Assembly: GCF_014637345.1 (NCBI RefSeq)
Contig: NZ_BMEX01000004.1
Coordinates: 124,001-188,000, forward strand
Direction of reading: 5' to 3'
Source of the DNA: Kroppenstedtia guangzhouensis
GTDB taxonomy: Bacteria > Bacillota > Bacilli > Thermoactinomycetales > DSM-45169
Length of the DNA stretch: 64,000 nucleotides
Shown: one piece after another, positions 44,866 through 53,364 of the stretch
Numbering within the stretch: position 1 is the stretch's first letter
Layout: each line of letters begins with the position of its first letter
Position numbers and translations under genes: made by a program
The notes under the pieces: generated by a model
Told to the model about the DNA's origin: nothing
Database searches by the model: none
Seen by the model: the letters and a program-made list of their open reading frames with translations, nothing else

Positions 44866-44924
44866 CATTCGACACATTCCCCGCTTTCAAGGAATTTCTT
44901 ATCTACTTCTCTCAAGGTGTCCAG

Positions 44925-45062
44925 CTAGAAGCATTGTGATTTAGTGCGTTCTTGGACGGTCGGGATTGGGTTTCACATGTCGTTTTCGTTGTTCTTACGA
45001 TCCAAAATCACTCCATGTGAAACCCAATCCTCCCTGTGAATGACTTTTTCAGAACGCTTCCA
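44925..45062 (+). repeat. dispersed palindromic element, copy 6
   Basis: Longest and clearest copy, about 138 bases. TAGAAGCATTGTGATTTAGTGC at the left end faces TGACTTTTTCAGAACGCTTC at the right end. The core GATTGGGTTTCACATG pairs exactly with CATGTGAAACCCAATC. CCAG occurs at both outer borders (44921-44924 and 45059-45062), a possible target duplication. Confidence 0.8.
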
Positions 45063-45159
45063 GACGGATCGGGAGAAAGCTTGCCAGTCCGTGCCATTTT
45101 GTTCCTCAGTTTAAATCCTATCTTTTTTTTCGTTTTTGGCAAGATGAAACGTCCGGGGT

Positions 45160-45188
45160 TTGTCACTAGGTGTCATCTGTGGTATATT
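45160..45188 (+). promoter_or_regulatory. promoter of the thiamine-uptake operon
   Basis: TTGTCA (45160-45165), 17-base spacer, TATATT (45183-45188), directly upstream of the TPP riboswitch. Confidence 0.72.
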
Positions 45189-45203
45189 GTTTGGCGACAA
45201 GGA

Positions 45204-45298
45204 CAAAGGGGAGCCGGAGGGACCGGTTGAGAGGGTGCTGCACCGCACCGACCCACTGAACCTGATCTGGATGATGCCAGCGTAGGGAACATACGGAA
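45204..45298 (+). ncRNA. TPP riboswitch (THI element)
   Basis: Contains the conserved thi-box strings in order: AAAGGGGAGCCGG, TTGAGAGGGT, ACCGACCC, GAACCTGATCTGGATGATGC and CAGCGTAGGGAAC. Binds thiamine pyrophosphate and would favour the terminator at 45345 when the cofactor is abundant. Confidence 0.96.
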
Positions 45299-45344
45299 GA
45301 TGTGGCCAAAAGGGCCGCTGTATGCATGCGTATGGAAAACTCGC

Positions 45345-45372
45345 AACCAATCCGGACAGGGTTGGTTTTTTT
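45345..45372 (+). terminator. riboswitch-controlled terminator
   Basis: AACCAATCC/GGGTTGGTT stem (one G-T pair), loop GGACA, then a run of T. Ends 23 bases before the first structural gene, as expected for an expression platform. Confidence 0.88.
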
Positions 45373-45395
45373 ATGTATCCAAAGGAGGGAATCCC

Positions 45396-45701
45396 ATGGC
45401 CAATGCGAATGTCAGTCTGCAGATTCTGCCCCAGGGGGCGAGTGATGAAGAGGTGTACGCCCGTGTGGATGAAGCGATTCGGGTGGTTCAAGCATCCGGT
45501 GTCAAATACCGGGTGGGTCCGATGGAGACCACGATGGAAGGGGATTATGACCAGTTGATGGCCATTGTGAAAAAGGCCCAGGAAGCAGCGGTGAAAGCGG
45601 GGAGTTCCCGAGTGCTCTCCATCATCAAGGTGGACTATAAACCCTCCGGCGTCACCATGCAAGAGAAGACGGGTCCATACGACACCGACGATTCCCGGTG
45701 A
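45396..45701 (+). CDS. thiamine-binding protein (MTH1187/YkoF superfamily)
   Basis: 101 residues with the ferredoxin-like MTH1187/YkoF pattern: ANANVSLQILPQGASDEEVYARVDEAI and YRVGPMETTMEGDYDQLMAIVKKAQEAAVKAG. The related YkoF binds thiamine or its HMP part. First gene after the TPP switch, AAAGGAGGG RBS, overlapping thiX by four bases, so it probably supports pyrimidine-precursor uptake or sequestration. Confidence 0.88.
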   Translation: MANANVSLQILPQGASDEEVYARVDEAIRVVQASGVKYRVGPMETTMEGDYDQLMAIVKKAQEAAVKAGSSRVLSIIKVDYKPSGVTMQEKTGPYDTDDSR

Positions 45702-46498
45702 AAAAGTGGGTGAGGAATCGGCTTCGGGGGATATTTCCCCCTTTATTGACCCTTTTTTTGCTGCTGGCAGTCTGGGAAACAGGTGCCCGCCTATCGAAGG
45801 TGGAGGCATGGCTATTGCCCGCTCCAAGCCGAATCGCAAAAACACTGGTGGATAGCTGGGAGTTGCTCCTGCGCCATACCGGACCCACTCTGACGGAAGC
45901 CGCTCTCGGCTTTGGGCTGGGAATCGGGGTGGCCCTCCTGCTGGCGGTGGGGATGGAGCTCTTTCCCTGGCTCCGGCGGGGAGTGTATCCGCTCCTGATC
46001 ACTTCTCAGACGGTTCCGGTGATCGCCGTCGCCCCGCTCTTGATTCTCTGGTTCGGGTATGAACTCCTTCCCAAGGTGCTGATCGTCGCCCTGGTTACCT
46101 TTTTTCCGGTGGTTGTCAGTACGGTGGACGGGCTGCGCTCCGCCGATCCGGATATGGTGCGACTGTTGAAGTCCATGGGGGCGGGCGAGTGGCGGGTGTT
46201 TCGGATGGTCCGTTTTCCCCATGCCCTGCCTTCCTTTTTTTCCGGGATGAAGATCGCCGCCACTTATGGGATCCTCGGGGCTGTGATCGCCGAGTGGCTG
46301 GGGGCGAGTGAAGGGTTGGGTGTCTTTTTGATCCGTTCGCAAAATTCCTTCGCCGCCGACCAGGTGTTTGTGGCGATCGCTGTCATCACCTTTTGGAGTT
46401 TGATCCTGTTCGGGTTGGTACAGGTCCTGGCCCGGTGGACGGCCCCTTGGGCTTATATCGATAGAGAGGAAGATCGGAGAGGAGAGCCAAAAGGATGA
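45698..46498 (+). CDS. thiX: ABC transporter permease for thiamine precursor
   Basis: 266 residues, about six membrane segments with the EAA-type loop MGAGEWRVFRMVRFPHALPSFFSGMKIAATYGILGAVIAEWLGA. Homologous to taurine/NMT1-type permeases. Position behind a TPP switch and between a thiamine-binding protein and a ThiY-like lipoprotein identifies it as ThiX for formylaminopyrimidine uptake. GTG start. Confidence 0.9.
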   Translation: MKKWVRNRLRGIFPPLLTLFLLLAVWETGARLSKVEAWLLPAPSRIAKTLVDSWELLLRHTGPTLTEAALGFGLGIGVALLLAVGMELFPWLRRGVYPLLITSQTVPVIAVAPLLILWFGYELLPKVLIVALVTFFPVVVSTVDGLRSADPDMVRLLKSMGAGEWRVFRMVRFPHALPSFFSGMKIAATYGILGAVIAEWLGASEGLGVFLIRSQNSFAADQVFVAIAVITFWSLILFGLVQVLARWTAPWAYIDREEDRRGEPKG

Positions 46499-47508
46499 AC
46501 AGATACAGACGAGGTTTCCGGTGGATGGTTTTGCTGTTGGTGCTGGCTTTCACACTGACCGGCTGCGGGACTCCCGATGACAAGGGCGGAAGCAGTGGGA
46601 AAAAAGTGACTTTGATGCTGGATTGGGTGCCCAATACCAACCACACCGGGCTGTATGTGGCTCAGGAGAAAGGCTACTTTGCCGATGAAGGGCTACATGT
46701 TAAGATCGATACCCCGGCGGAAACGACAGCCAACCAGCTGGTGGGAGCGGGCAAGGCGGATTTTGGGATCAGCTCCCAGGAATACGTGATTCAGGGTCGG
46801 GCCCAAGGGGTGCCGATTGTCTCCATCGCCGCCATTTTGCAACATAACACCTCCGGCTTTGCTGCCCCCAAGGAGAAGGGAATCAAGCGGGCCCGGGATT
46901 TTGTCGGCAAGACCTACGGTGGTTGGGGAACTCCCATTGAAAATGCCTTTATCCAAACGGTATTGCAGATGGACGGGGTGAAGACGAAACAGGTGGAAGA
47001 CAAGGTGAAGATCGTCAATATGGGGGAATCCGATTTCTTTGCCGCCACCAAACGGAACGTGGATTTTGCCTGGATCTACTATGGCTGGACAGGTATCCAG
47101 GCGGAGATCCAAGGGGTGGATCTCGACTTTTTGGAGTTGAGGAAGCTGGATCCAGTACTGGATTTTTACACCCCCACCCTGATTACCAATGAACAAATGA
47201 TCCAAAAGGATCCGGATACTGTTAAAAAACTGGTCCGAGCAGTCAGCCGGGGTTATCAATATGCCATCGAGCATCCGGAGGAAGCGGCGGATATACTGGT
47301 GAAGGCCGCCCCCGAGACGGATAAAAAGCTGGCCCGGGCCTCCCAGAAATGGATGAGCCGTCAGTATCAGGCGGAAGCTGAGCGCTGGGGTGAACAGAAG
47401 GAAAAGATATGGGTCGATTTCAGCGGCTGGATGTGGGAGCACCGATTGATCGAGAAGAAGATTGACCCGGAGAAGGCTTATACCAATGACTTTTTGCCGG
47501 AGAAGTGA
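46495..47508 (+). CDS. thiY: ThiY-like substrate-binding lipoprotein (NMT1/THI5 family)
   Basis: 337 residues. Signal peptide with lipobox FTLTGC (Cys at about 22). The mature part shows VTLMLDWVPNTNHTGLYVAQEKGYFADEG and ADFGISSQEYVIQGRAQGVP, typical of NMT1/THI5-like binding proteins. Captures N-formyl-4-amino-5-aminomethyl-2-methylpyrimidine or a related HMP precursor at the outer membrane face. ATGA overlap with thiX. Confidence 0.93.
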   Translation: MNRYRRGFRWMVLLLVLAFTLTGCGTPDDKGGSSGKKVTLMLDWVPNTNHTGLYVAQEKGYFADEGLHVKIDTPAETTANQLVGAGKADFGISSQEYVIQGRAQGVPIVSIAAILQHNTSGFAAPKEKGIKRARDFVGKTYGGWGTPIENAFIQTVLQMDGVKTKQVEDKVKIVNMGESDFFAATKRNVDFAWIYYGWTGIQAEIQGVDLDFLELRKLDPVLDFYTPTLITNEQMIQKDPDTVKKLVRAVSRGYQYAIEHPEEAADILVKAAPETDKKLARASQKWMSRQYQAEAERWGEQKEKIWVDFSGWMWEHRLIEKKIDPEKAYTNDFLPEK

Positions 47509-47512
47509 TGAT

Positions 47513-48265
47513 ATGTTACAACTGGAGAAATTGACCCATTCATATCCCTCCCCGGAAGGGATGCGGCAAGTGGTGGACGGCATCGATCTGACGGTGGAGA
47601 TGGGGGAATTTGTCAGCATCATCGGTCCCAGCGGGTGCGGGAAAAGCACCCTGTTCAATCTGATCAGCGGACTGGAACGCCCATCGGCGGGCCGGGTTCT
47701 GATCGGGGGGATGGATATCACCGGCTGCACCGGTCATGTCAGTTACATGCCCCAGAAGGATTGTCTGTTTCCCTGGCGAACCGTGCTGGAAAACGTCACC
47801 CTGGCTGTGGAAGTGGCCGGGGGAAAAAAACAAGATGCCCGGCATCGGGCGGAAGAGCTTTTTCCCGTCTTTGGATTGGAGGGATTCGCCCATGAATATC
47901 CCGCCCGTCTCTCCGGGGGGATGCGACAACGGGCGGCGCTTCTGCGGACGGTGATGGCTGATCAGGAGCTGTGGCTGCTGGATGAGCCGATGGGGGCCCT
48001 GGACGCTCTCACCCGGGAACGGATGCAGGATTGGCTGTTGGGCATCCTGAAGCGGTTTCCCCGTACGGTTCTATTCATCACTCACAGTATCGACGAAGCG
48101 ATCTATCTCTCCGACCGGGTGGTGGTCCTCACCCCTCGCCCGGCCCGGACCCGGGCGATTCTGAATGTGGAACTTCCCCGCCCTCGACGACGGGAGCAGA
48201 TGGCAACGGAAGCTTTCCTCCGCCATAAACAATGGCTGTGGGAGAAACTGAACCCAGATATGTGA
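47513..48265 (+). CDS. thiZ: ThiZ-like ABC transporter ATP-binding protein
   Basis: About 250 residues. Walker A GPSGCGKST near 42, signature LSGGMRQRAALLRT near 140, Walker B LWLLDEPMGALDALTR near 160 and switch His in FITHSIDEAIYLSDRV. Taurine/nitrate-type ATPase that energises ThiXY. Starts four bases after the thiY stop. Confidence 0.92.
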   Translation: MLQLEKLTHSYPSPEGMRQVVDGIDLTVEMGEFVSIIGPSGCGKSTLFNLISGLERPSAGRVLIGGMDITGCTGHVSYMPQKDCLFPWRTVLENVTLAVEVAGGKKQDARHRAEELFPVFGLEGFAHEYPARLSGGMRQRAALLRTVMADQELWLLDEPMGALDALTRERMQDWLLGILKRFPRTVLFITHSIDEAIYLSDRVVVLTPRPARTRAILNVELPRPRRREQMATEAFLRHKQWLWEKLNPDM

Positions 48266-48270
48266 ACCCG

Positions 48271-48293
48271 GCCACCCTTTTTGGGGTGGCTTT
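48271..48293 (+). terminator. terminator of the thi operon
   Basis: GCCACCC/GGGTGGC stem with a T-rich loop followed by TTT. Confidence 0.72.
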
Positions 48294-48302
48294 GTATTCC
48301 GT

Positions 48303-48501
48303 CTGCTGCAGTCTCCGGATGGTCTTCAAAATCATCCTCAATTCAAGAGGGAACATGCCGACTTCTACGGGGTAGACCCGATTCATGCAGTGGGGGCGTT
48401 GAAAAACCGACCTCTGATCCGGGGGATTCCGCTGCCGGCAGATCTGATTCTGATGCGGCAGCCAAAGAGTTTGAGATTTACCGAATCATACACATGTGCC
48501 T
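48303..48501 (+). pseudogene. C-terminal fragment of an alpha/beta hydrolase
   Basis: In one frame the gap reads LQSPDGLQNHPQFKREHADFYGVDPIHAVGALKNRPLI, then LPADLILMRQPKSLRF and a stop. The FYGVDPIHAV.LKNRPL pattern resembles the cap-to-catalytic transition of serine hydrolases. No start, no RBS and no nucleophile motif, so it would be a remnant. Confidence 0.35.
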
Positions 48502-48560
48502 GAGATGTTTTCATTCGGGTGCATGTGTGGTTTTATTGAGAAATAAAGTCAGTTTTGCGC

Positions 48561-48628
48561 TATAATATATCTGTTATCAAGAGTTGGAGGAATTCGTGGT
48601 ACTCCCGGTGTTGAGGGGAGCTTTTTTA
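48561..48628 (+). promoter_or_regulatory. promoter and possible attenuator ahead of the MATE gene
   Basis: TATAAT at 48561-48566 with a poorer -35 (TTGAGA, 19-base spacing). A hairpin follows at about 48600-48622 (CTCCC...GGGAG) and then TTTTTT, all before the MATE start. This layout suggests premature termination control, but no known riboswitch was recognised. Confidence 0.45.
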
Positions 48629-48680
48629 ATGGTCGCATGTAGTTCCCCCGACTGGGATATACAGAAGATGAGGTGGTTGT

Positions 48681-50273
48681 ATGATGAATGATCACAAGAC
48701 CCGCAAGTCCACATCGGGGGAATTCGGAAGCGAGACGGATCGACGGGAAAAGCAGACGGTTTCCCCCGAGACGGAGAAAACCTATACAGCCGCCATGCAG
48801 CCTTCCGTTCCCGGCGGCAGAACCTCCACCAACAAATTGGGTGCAGTCCTGCAAAGGGAGCCGAAACCCAGCCTTGGGGAGCAAGAAGAGAAGGGGTCCA
48901 TCGACTTTTCAAAACCCTTGTGGCAATCCATGATCATCTTCTTTATTCCGTTGATGCTCAGCAATATTTTGCAATCCCTTGGGGGAACGGTCAGTTCGGT
49001 CCTGTTGGGGAGAGGGTTGGGGGAACATGCGTTGGCCGCCGCCAGTGCCATCTTTCCCTTGACATTCCTGTTGATCTCCTTGGTGATCGGGCTGGGCAGT
49101 GCCAGTTCCGTATTGATCGGGCAAGCTTATGCCGGCCGCAACTGGGAACGGATGAAAGCCACTGTGGGAACCTCCCTCACCTTTGCTCTGTTGTCGGGGC
49201 TCGTCTCCGCCGTGATCGGTAATCTGTTTCTGTATGATCTGTTGAAACTGATCGGAATTCCGGCGGAAATCATGGAGGAGGCGGCCCGGTTTGGGCGGGT
49301 TCTCTTCAGTGGGTTGCCCATCCTCTTTCTCTATATCATCTACACTACGTTCTTGCGGGGGACCGGTGATTCCAAGACACCCTTTTACTTTTTGTTGATC
49401 AGCACCGCCTTGACGATTCTATTGACCCCGGCCTTCCTGTTCGGCTGGATCGGGTTTCCCAGGCTGGGAATCGAAGGAGCCGCCATGGCCAATGTGATCG
49501 CATCCCTGATCACTTTAATCCTGTTGATCATATATTTGCGCTGGACGAAACACATCTTGGCATTGGATCGGACGACCATCAAAAAATTGCGCCTCGACCC
49601 GTCGATCCTGAAACTGATGATCGGAATCGGACTGCCCACTGGTGCACAGATGATTTTTATCTCCGCATCGGAGATCGCCATCGTCTCCTTTGTCAACCGG
49701 TTTGGGGCTCATGCCACAGCCGCGTACGGAGCGATCAACCAGGTGATCAACTATGTTCAGATCCCGGCGATGAGCTTAGGGATCGCCATCGGCATCTTCG
49801 GTGCCCAACTGATCGGTTCCAACCGGCAACACCGGTTGCCGGAATTGATTAAAAACACAGTGGTCCTCAACTATGTGATCGGTCTGGCCCTGACGGGTCT
49901 GGTCTATCTGTTCAGCCGGCCGCTCCTGTCCTGGTTTTTGACCGATCCCGATACCCTGGATGTGGCGGAAATCTCATTGTATATCACTCTGTGGTCCTTC
50001 ATCATTTTGGGCAATGTCATCATTCTCACGGGATTGATGCGATCCAGCGGAACCGTATTCTGGCCCACCCTGATCGGAATTTTGTCGATCATTCTGGTGG
50101 AGGTTCCCGCCGCTTACATCCTCTCTCACACCGTCGGTCTGCAAGGAGTGTGGATGGCTTATCCCATCTCCTTCAGTTTCAATCTGTTGGCTCAGTATCT
50201 TTACTATCGCCTGTATTGGAAGAATCGCACTCATCAGCGTTTCTTCGAGGAACCGGAAGGCTCCCTCACATAA
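48681..50273 (+). CDS. MATE-family multidrug efflux transporter
   Basis: 530 residues. A long hydrophilic N-terminal tail of ~75 residues, unusual for MATE proteins, precedes twelve membrane segments beginning LWQSMIIFFIPLMLSNILQSLGGTVSSVLLGRGLG. Family signs include IGLGSASSVLIGQAYAGRNW and MIGIGLPTGAQMIFISASEIA. Exports cationic compounds using an ion gradient. Start at 48681 has GAGGTGG upstream, although a later start would drop part of the tail. Confidence 0.88.
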   Translation: MMNDHKTRKSTSGEFGSETDRREKQTVSPETEKTYTAAMQPSVPGGRTSTNKLGAVLQREPKPSLGEQEEKGSIDFSKPLWQSMIIFFIPLMLSNILQSLGGTVSSVLLGRGLGEHALAAASAIFPLTFLLISLVIGLGSASSVLIGQAYAGRNWERMKATVGTSLTFALLSGLVSAVIGNLFLYDLLKLIGIPAEIMEEAARFGRVLFSGLPILFLYIIYTTFLRGTGDSKTPFYFLLISTALTILLTPAFLFGWIGFPRLGIEGAAMANVIASLITLILLIIYLRWTKHILALDRTTIKKLRLDPSILKLMIGIGLPTGAQMIFISASEIAIVSFVNRFGAHATAAYGAINQVINYVQIPAMSLGIAIGIFGAQLIGSNRQHRLPELIKNTVVLNYVIGLALTGLVYLFSRPLLSWFLTDPDTLDVAEISLYITLWSFIILGNVIILTGLMRSSGTVFWPTLIGILSIILVEVPAAYILSHTVGLQGVWMAYPISFSFNLLAQYLYYRLYWKNRTHQRFFEEPEGSLT

Positions 50274-50374
50274 GAAAACCGGGTGGATTTAATTGATTGA
50301 AATGGCTGGTCATCCACGTTATGATGGGAAAAGAATCTAGGTTTTTCGACAGCAGACGAAGGGGGAAAAACCGG

Positions 50375-51088
50375 ATGGGAAAGAAAAAACAGGCCAAATC
50401 CAACCGGATGCAAAATCTGACCCTGGTGACCGTGATCGTTCTCTTTCTCGGATTGGGTGTGTTCGCCCTGGTGAACAACATCATCGGCGGGAACAAAGAG
50501 ACGGGGGAACCCGGTCAGGAGGCGAAGGTGGATGAGAAGGTGTTTGTCTATGATAAACAGCCTGTTTTGGGAAACAGGGATGCACCGGTCAGGATCGTGG
50601 AGTTTGGTGACTATAAATGTCCCACCTGTAAAAAGTTTGCAGAAGAAATCTACCCCAAGTTGAAAAAGGATTACCTGGACAACGACAAAGCGGGTTTCTA
50701 CTTCATCAACAATCAATTTCTCGGTAAAGATTCCATTACAGCGGGAATCGCCGGAGAAGCCGTCCATGAGCAAAACCCGGAAATCTTCTGGAAGTTTCAT
50801 GATGCGATCTTTGAACATCAAGGGAATGAGAGTGAAGCTTGGGCTACCAAGGACTTTTTGGTGAAACTGGCCAAACAGGCGGCACCGGGGATTGACTACG
50901 ACAAGTTGGAGCAGGCGATCGATAAGGAAACATACAAGCAACAGGTCGAACAGGACAAGGCGATTGCCGTCCAGTCCGGAGTCCGTTCGGTACCCACCCT
51001 GTTTATCAATGGGAGGCCGGTGCCCGACAGTTTTGATTACGAAGGGATCAAAAAGATGATCGAAGAAGAACTGAAAAAAGCCAAATAA
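50375..51088 (+). CDS. bdbD: DsbA-type thiol-disulfide oxidoreductase, BdbD-like
   Basis: About 237 residues. Basic N-terminus, one membrane anchor (about 18-38), then a thioredoxin fold with active site YKCPTCKKFAEE and the cis-Pro loop RSVPTLFING. Oxidises cysteines in exported proteins at the outer membrane face. Paired with the BdbC-type quinone reductase encoded 22 bases downstream. ATG at 50375 behind GGGGGAA. Confidence 0.92.
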   Translation: MGKKKQAKSNRMQNLTLVTVIVLFLGLGVFALVNNIIGGNKETGEPGQEAKVDEKVFVYDKQPVLGNRDAPVRIVEFGDYKCPTCKKFAEEIYPKLKKDYLDNDKAGFYFINNQFLGKDSITAGIAGEAVHEQNPEIFWKFHDAIFEHQGNESEAWATKDFLVKLAKQAAPGIDYDKLEQAIDKETYKQQVEQDKAIAVQSGVRSVPTLFINGRPVPDSFDYEGIKKMIEEELKKAK

Positions 51089-51110
51089 CCTTTCAAGGGA
51101 GAAGTGAGTT

Positions 51111-51527
51111 GTGTCCTGGGTCAAAACCTACAACCTTTATCTGGCATGGTTGGTGGCATTGATTGCCATGGGGGGTAGCCTTTGGTTCAGCGAGGTGGCG
51201 GGATATGTCCCTTGCGAATTGTGTTGGTATCAGCGGATCCTGATGTATCCTCTCGCGTTGATTCTGGGAATTGCCAGTTATCGTGGGGACCGGTCAGTCA
51301 CAGCTTACGCATTGCCTTTCAGCATCATCGGTGCCGGTGTTTCACTCTTTCACTATGCCCAACAGAAGGTTCCGGGGATGGCGGACGTGGCAGGGTGCAC
51401 CCAAGGGGTTCCCTGCAGCGGACAGTATATCAATTGGCTCGGTTTCATCACCATCCCATTTTTGGCATTGACGGCGTTCATCCTGATTTTGTCTTTGTTG
51501 TGGATTGGACGGAGAAAAGCGGACTAA
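51111..51527 (+). CDS. bdbC: DsbB-family disulfide formation protein, BdbC-like
   Basis: 138 residues, four membrane segments. Two cysteine pairs: CELC in the first loop and the pair in GCTQGVPCSG of the second. Re-oxidises the BdbD partner and passes electrons to quinone. GTG start behind AAGGGAGAAGTG. The Bacillus homologues support competence, sporulation or secreted-protein folding. Confidence 0.92.
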   Translation: MSWVKTYNLYLAWLVALIAMGGSLWFSEVAGYVPCELCWYQRILMYPLALILGIASYRGDRSVTAYALPFSIIGAGVSLFHYAQQKVPGMADVAGCTQGVPCSGQYINWLGFITIPFLALTAFILILSLLWIGRRKAD

Positions 51528-51688
51528 AGTGACCGGGTGCCTCCTTTCGGGGCACCCTTTATTTTTGAAAGCGGACATTTTACCAATTTATTGGAAATCA
51601 TTGAACCTAGAAGATCACTTTTGATACATTGATTTTACAAAACCGGGACAGATGTGCAGAACAAACAAAAGATAAAGGAGAGGTCGCG

Positions 51689-52705
51689 GTGAGCGATGCA
51701 TTACTCTTGTATGTATTACGTGTGATCGATCTGGACAGAAGTCTGACCTTTTACCGGGATATGCTGAGATTCAATCCCGTCTCATACGATCCTGAACAAC
51801 GGACAGCCCGGCTGTTAACCCCGGATGGCGTAACCCTGTTTTTGACCGCTGATCCGGAGCTGGATGTGGCTGCTCTGTTGAGACGGGAGGGAGCCGTCAG
51901 GCCCGGGGAGACTCCAGTGCCTCCGGAGGAAGAGGGGGAGACAGAGTCACCTGTGGCCCCTCCACCGAAAAGGGAGTTGGAGACCGGTGGTGAGGAGCCT
52001 GTCGATCTGAGGGTGACCCCGGGATCTGAGCCAGAGTCATCCCCGCCCTTTTACGAGATTCGGGAAGTGGACAAAGAGGGGGCACTCCATTTCCCCGGTG
52101 AGGATTTGTTGGTTTCCCAAGAGCGGTTGGCCGCCTTTGGAATTCCCGACTTGCTGCTGGAGGAAACCCCCGGGGTGGAGCAAGTGCTCAAAATGCAAGA
52201 CCCCGATGGATATCGGGTGTTCCTTCATGAGAGTCTGCGCCTGCCCGATGAAGAGGTGATTGCTCTCTATCGCAAGGGGCCCGATTTACTGGAGGGAGCG
52301 ATTCTGGGCTTGGAGGAGGAGGAGTTGGATCTGAAAACACCGGGGGGAGAGTCCCTTCGGCAACTGGTCCTGCAAATCGTCGACTTCGATTTGGAAATGA
52401 TGCAAAGGGTCAAATGGGCCATGGCTGAAAATGGCCGCTCCTACACCATCCCCCTCTATCAACCGGATGAATGGGCGCATGCGCTTCGGTATGACAGTCG
52501 ATCCGTTCAAGTGGAGGTCCATCTGTTTCGTCTGTTGCGGGAACACATCCTGCATCAGGTGGAAGCGGTTCCCGAAGCGATGGATCATCATTTGGTTTCT
52601 GAACAGGGGAGTGTGGAGGTTCGCACCATGCTTCAGGTGGTGGCGGAAACTGCCCGGGAGCAGATCCAGACGATCCTGAACACTCGGCATCACTATGGTA
52701 AATGA
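51689..52705 (+). CDS. VOC-like protein with acidic insert and C-terminal DinB-like domain
   Basis: 338 residues. Residues 1-65 look like the first half of a glyoxalase/VOC domain (YVLRVIDLDRSLTFYRDMLRF). An Glu/Pro-rich linker of ~60 residues follows (PEEEGETESPVAPPPKREL). The second VOC half ends KMQDPDGYRVFLHE near 190. From ~215 the sequence resembles DinB/YfiT proteins (RQLVLQIVDFDLEMMQRVKW, LYQPDEWAHAL), but the histidines of the metal site are replaced (LVLQIVDFD, TAREQIQTIL). Function unknown. GTG start behind AAAGGAGAGG. Confidence 0.6.
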   Translation: MSDALLLYVLRVIDLDRSLTFYRDMLRFNPVSYDPEQRTARLLTPDGVTLFLTADPELDVAALLRREGAVRPGETPVPPEEEGETESPVAPPPKRELETGGEEPVDLRVTPGSEPESSPPFYEIREVDKEGALHFPGEDLLVSQERLAAFGIPDLLLEETPGVEQVLKMQDPDGYRVFLHESLRLPDEEVIALYRKGPDLLEGAILGLEEEELDLKTPGGESLRQLVLQIVDFDLEMMQRVKWAMAENGRSYTIPLYQPDEWAHALRYDSRSVQVEVHLFRLLREHILHQVEAVPEAMDHHLVSEQGSVEVRTMLQVVAETAREQIQTILNTRHHYGK

Positions 52706-52746
52706 GGGATACGGATACGAAACCCGGTCCGGGACGGGCCGGGTTT

Positions 52747-53247
52747 TCATTTTTGATTCTCTTTCCGCAGTTGTCGGTTGACCGTTTCACGGCTCAGCCC
52801 CACCAGTTGCCCGATCTCTTCCTGTGTGAGGAGTTGTTCCACCGGCTGTCCTCGGAAGTGACGGGATAACCATTCACGGAACAGGGAGATCCGGTCCCGG
52901 GTGGGTGCGGTGACAAAGGCCATCCGTTGTTGAACAAGCCGGAGGGTGTTCTGAAGGGAGAGCGCCACCTCCCGGTATTGGGCCGGATCCTGTTCGAGAT
53001 TTTTATACCAGGATTGGGCGGGGATGGGTTTCACTTGGCTGTCGGTGACGGCGATACAAGTGGCAAAGTAGGGTTGCGGGCTGATCAGGGAGTGATGAGG
53101 GAACATCTCTCCCGGAACCAGCAGATTGAACAGAAGGGAGGAACCGTCGGGCCGGATCCGGACCACTTTGAGCAGGCCACTTTCCAGACGGTACAGGTTT
53201 CCGATCTCCCCCTGTCGGAACAGAATTTCTCCCCGATGCAGTTGCAA
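52747..53247 (-). CDS. Crp/Fnr-family transcriptional regulator
   Basis: 166 residues, shorter than most CRPs because the N-terminal cap is missing. Cyclic-nucleotide-binding-like barrel (FRQGEIGNLYRLESGLLKVVRIRPDGSSLLFNLLVPGEMFPHHSL) and a C-terminal helix-turn-helix LTQEEIGQLVGLSRETVNRQLR. No Cys cluster for an FeS centre and no clear cAMP-contact motif. TTG start behind GAGGTG. Divergent from flavohaemoglobin, so a nitric-oxide or redox regulator is plausible; no ligand can be assigned. Confidence 0.85.
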   Translation of the reverse strand: MQLHRGEILFRQGEIGNLYRLESGLLKVVRIRPDGSSLLFNLLVPGEMFPHHSLISPQPYFATCIAVTDSQVKPIPAQSWYKNLEQDPAQYREVALSLQNTLRLVQQRMAFVTAPTRDRISLFREWLSRHFRGQPVEQLLTQEEIGQLVGLSRETVNRQLRKENQK

Positions 53248-53279
53248 GTGGTTTCACCTCATTGTCAAAGTTGATGTGC

Positions 53280-53341
53280 TTGAAATCACAGCGGGGAAAA
53301 CCTTCCCTCGGTTATGTTGGAAATGGAAAGAATGATTTCAA
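53280..53341. promoter_or_regulatory. inverted repeat in the regulator-flavohaemoglobin intergenic region
   Basis: Exact 9-base inverted arms TTGAAATCA (53280-53288) and TGATTTCAA (53333-53341), 44 bases apart, bracket the space between the divergent genes. TTGAT-N4-TTGAA, a degenerate FNR-like half-site pair, overlaps the left arm. Candidate binding sites for the adjacent Crp/Fnr protein. Confidence 0.45.
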
Positions 53342-53364
53342 CCAAACACAAGGGGGCGCAGATT

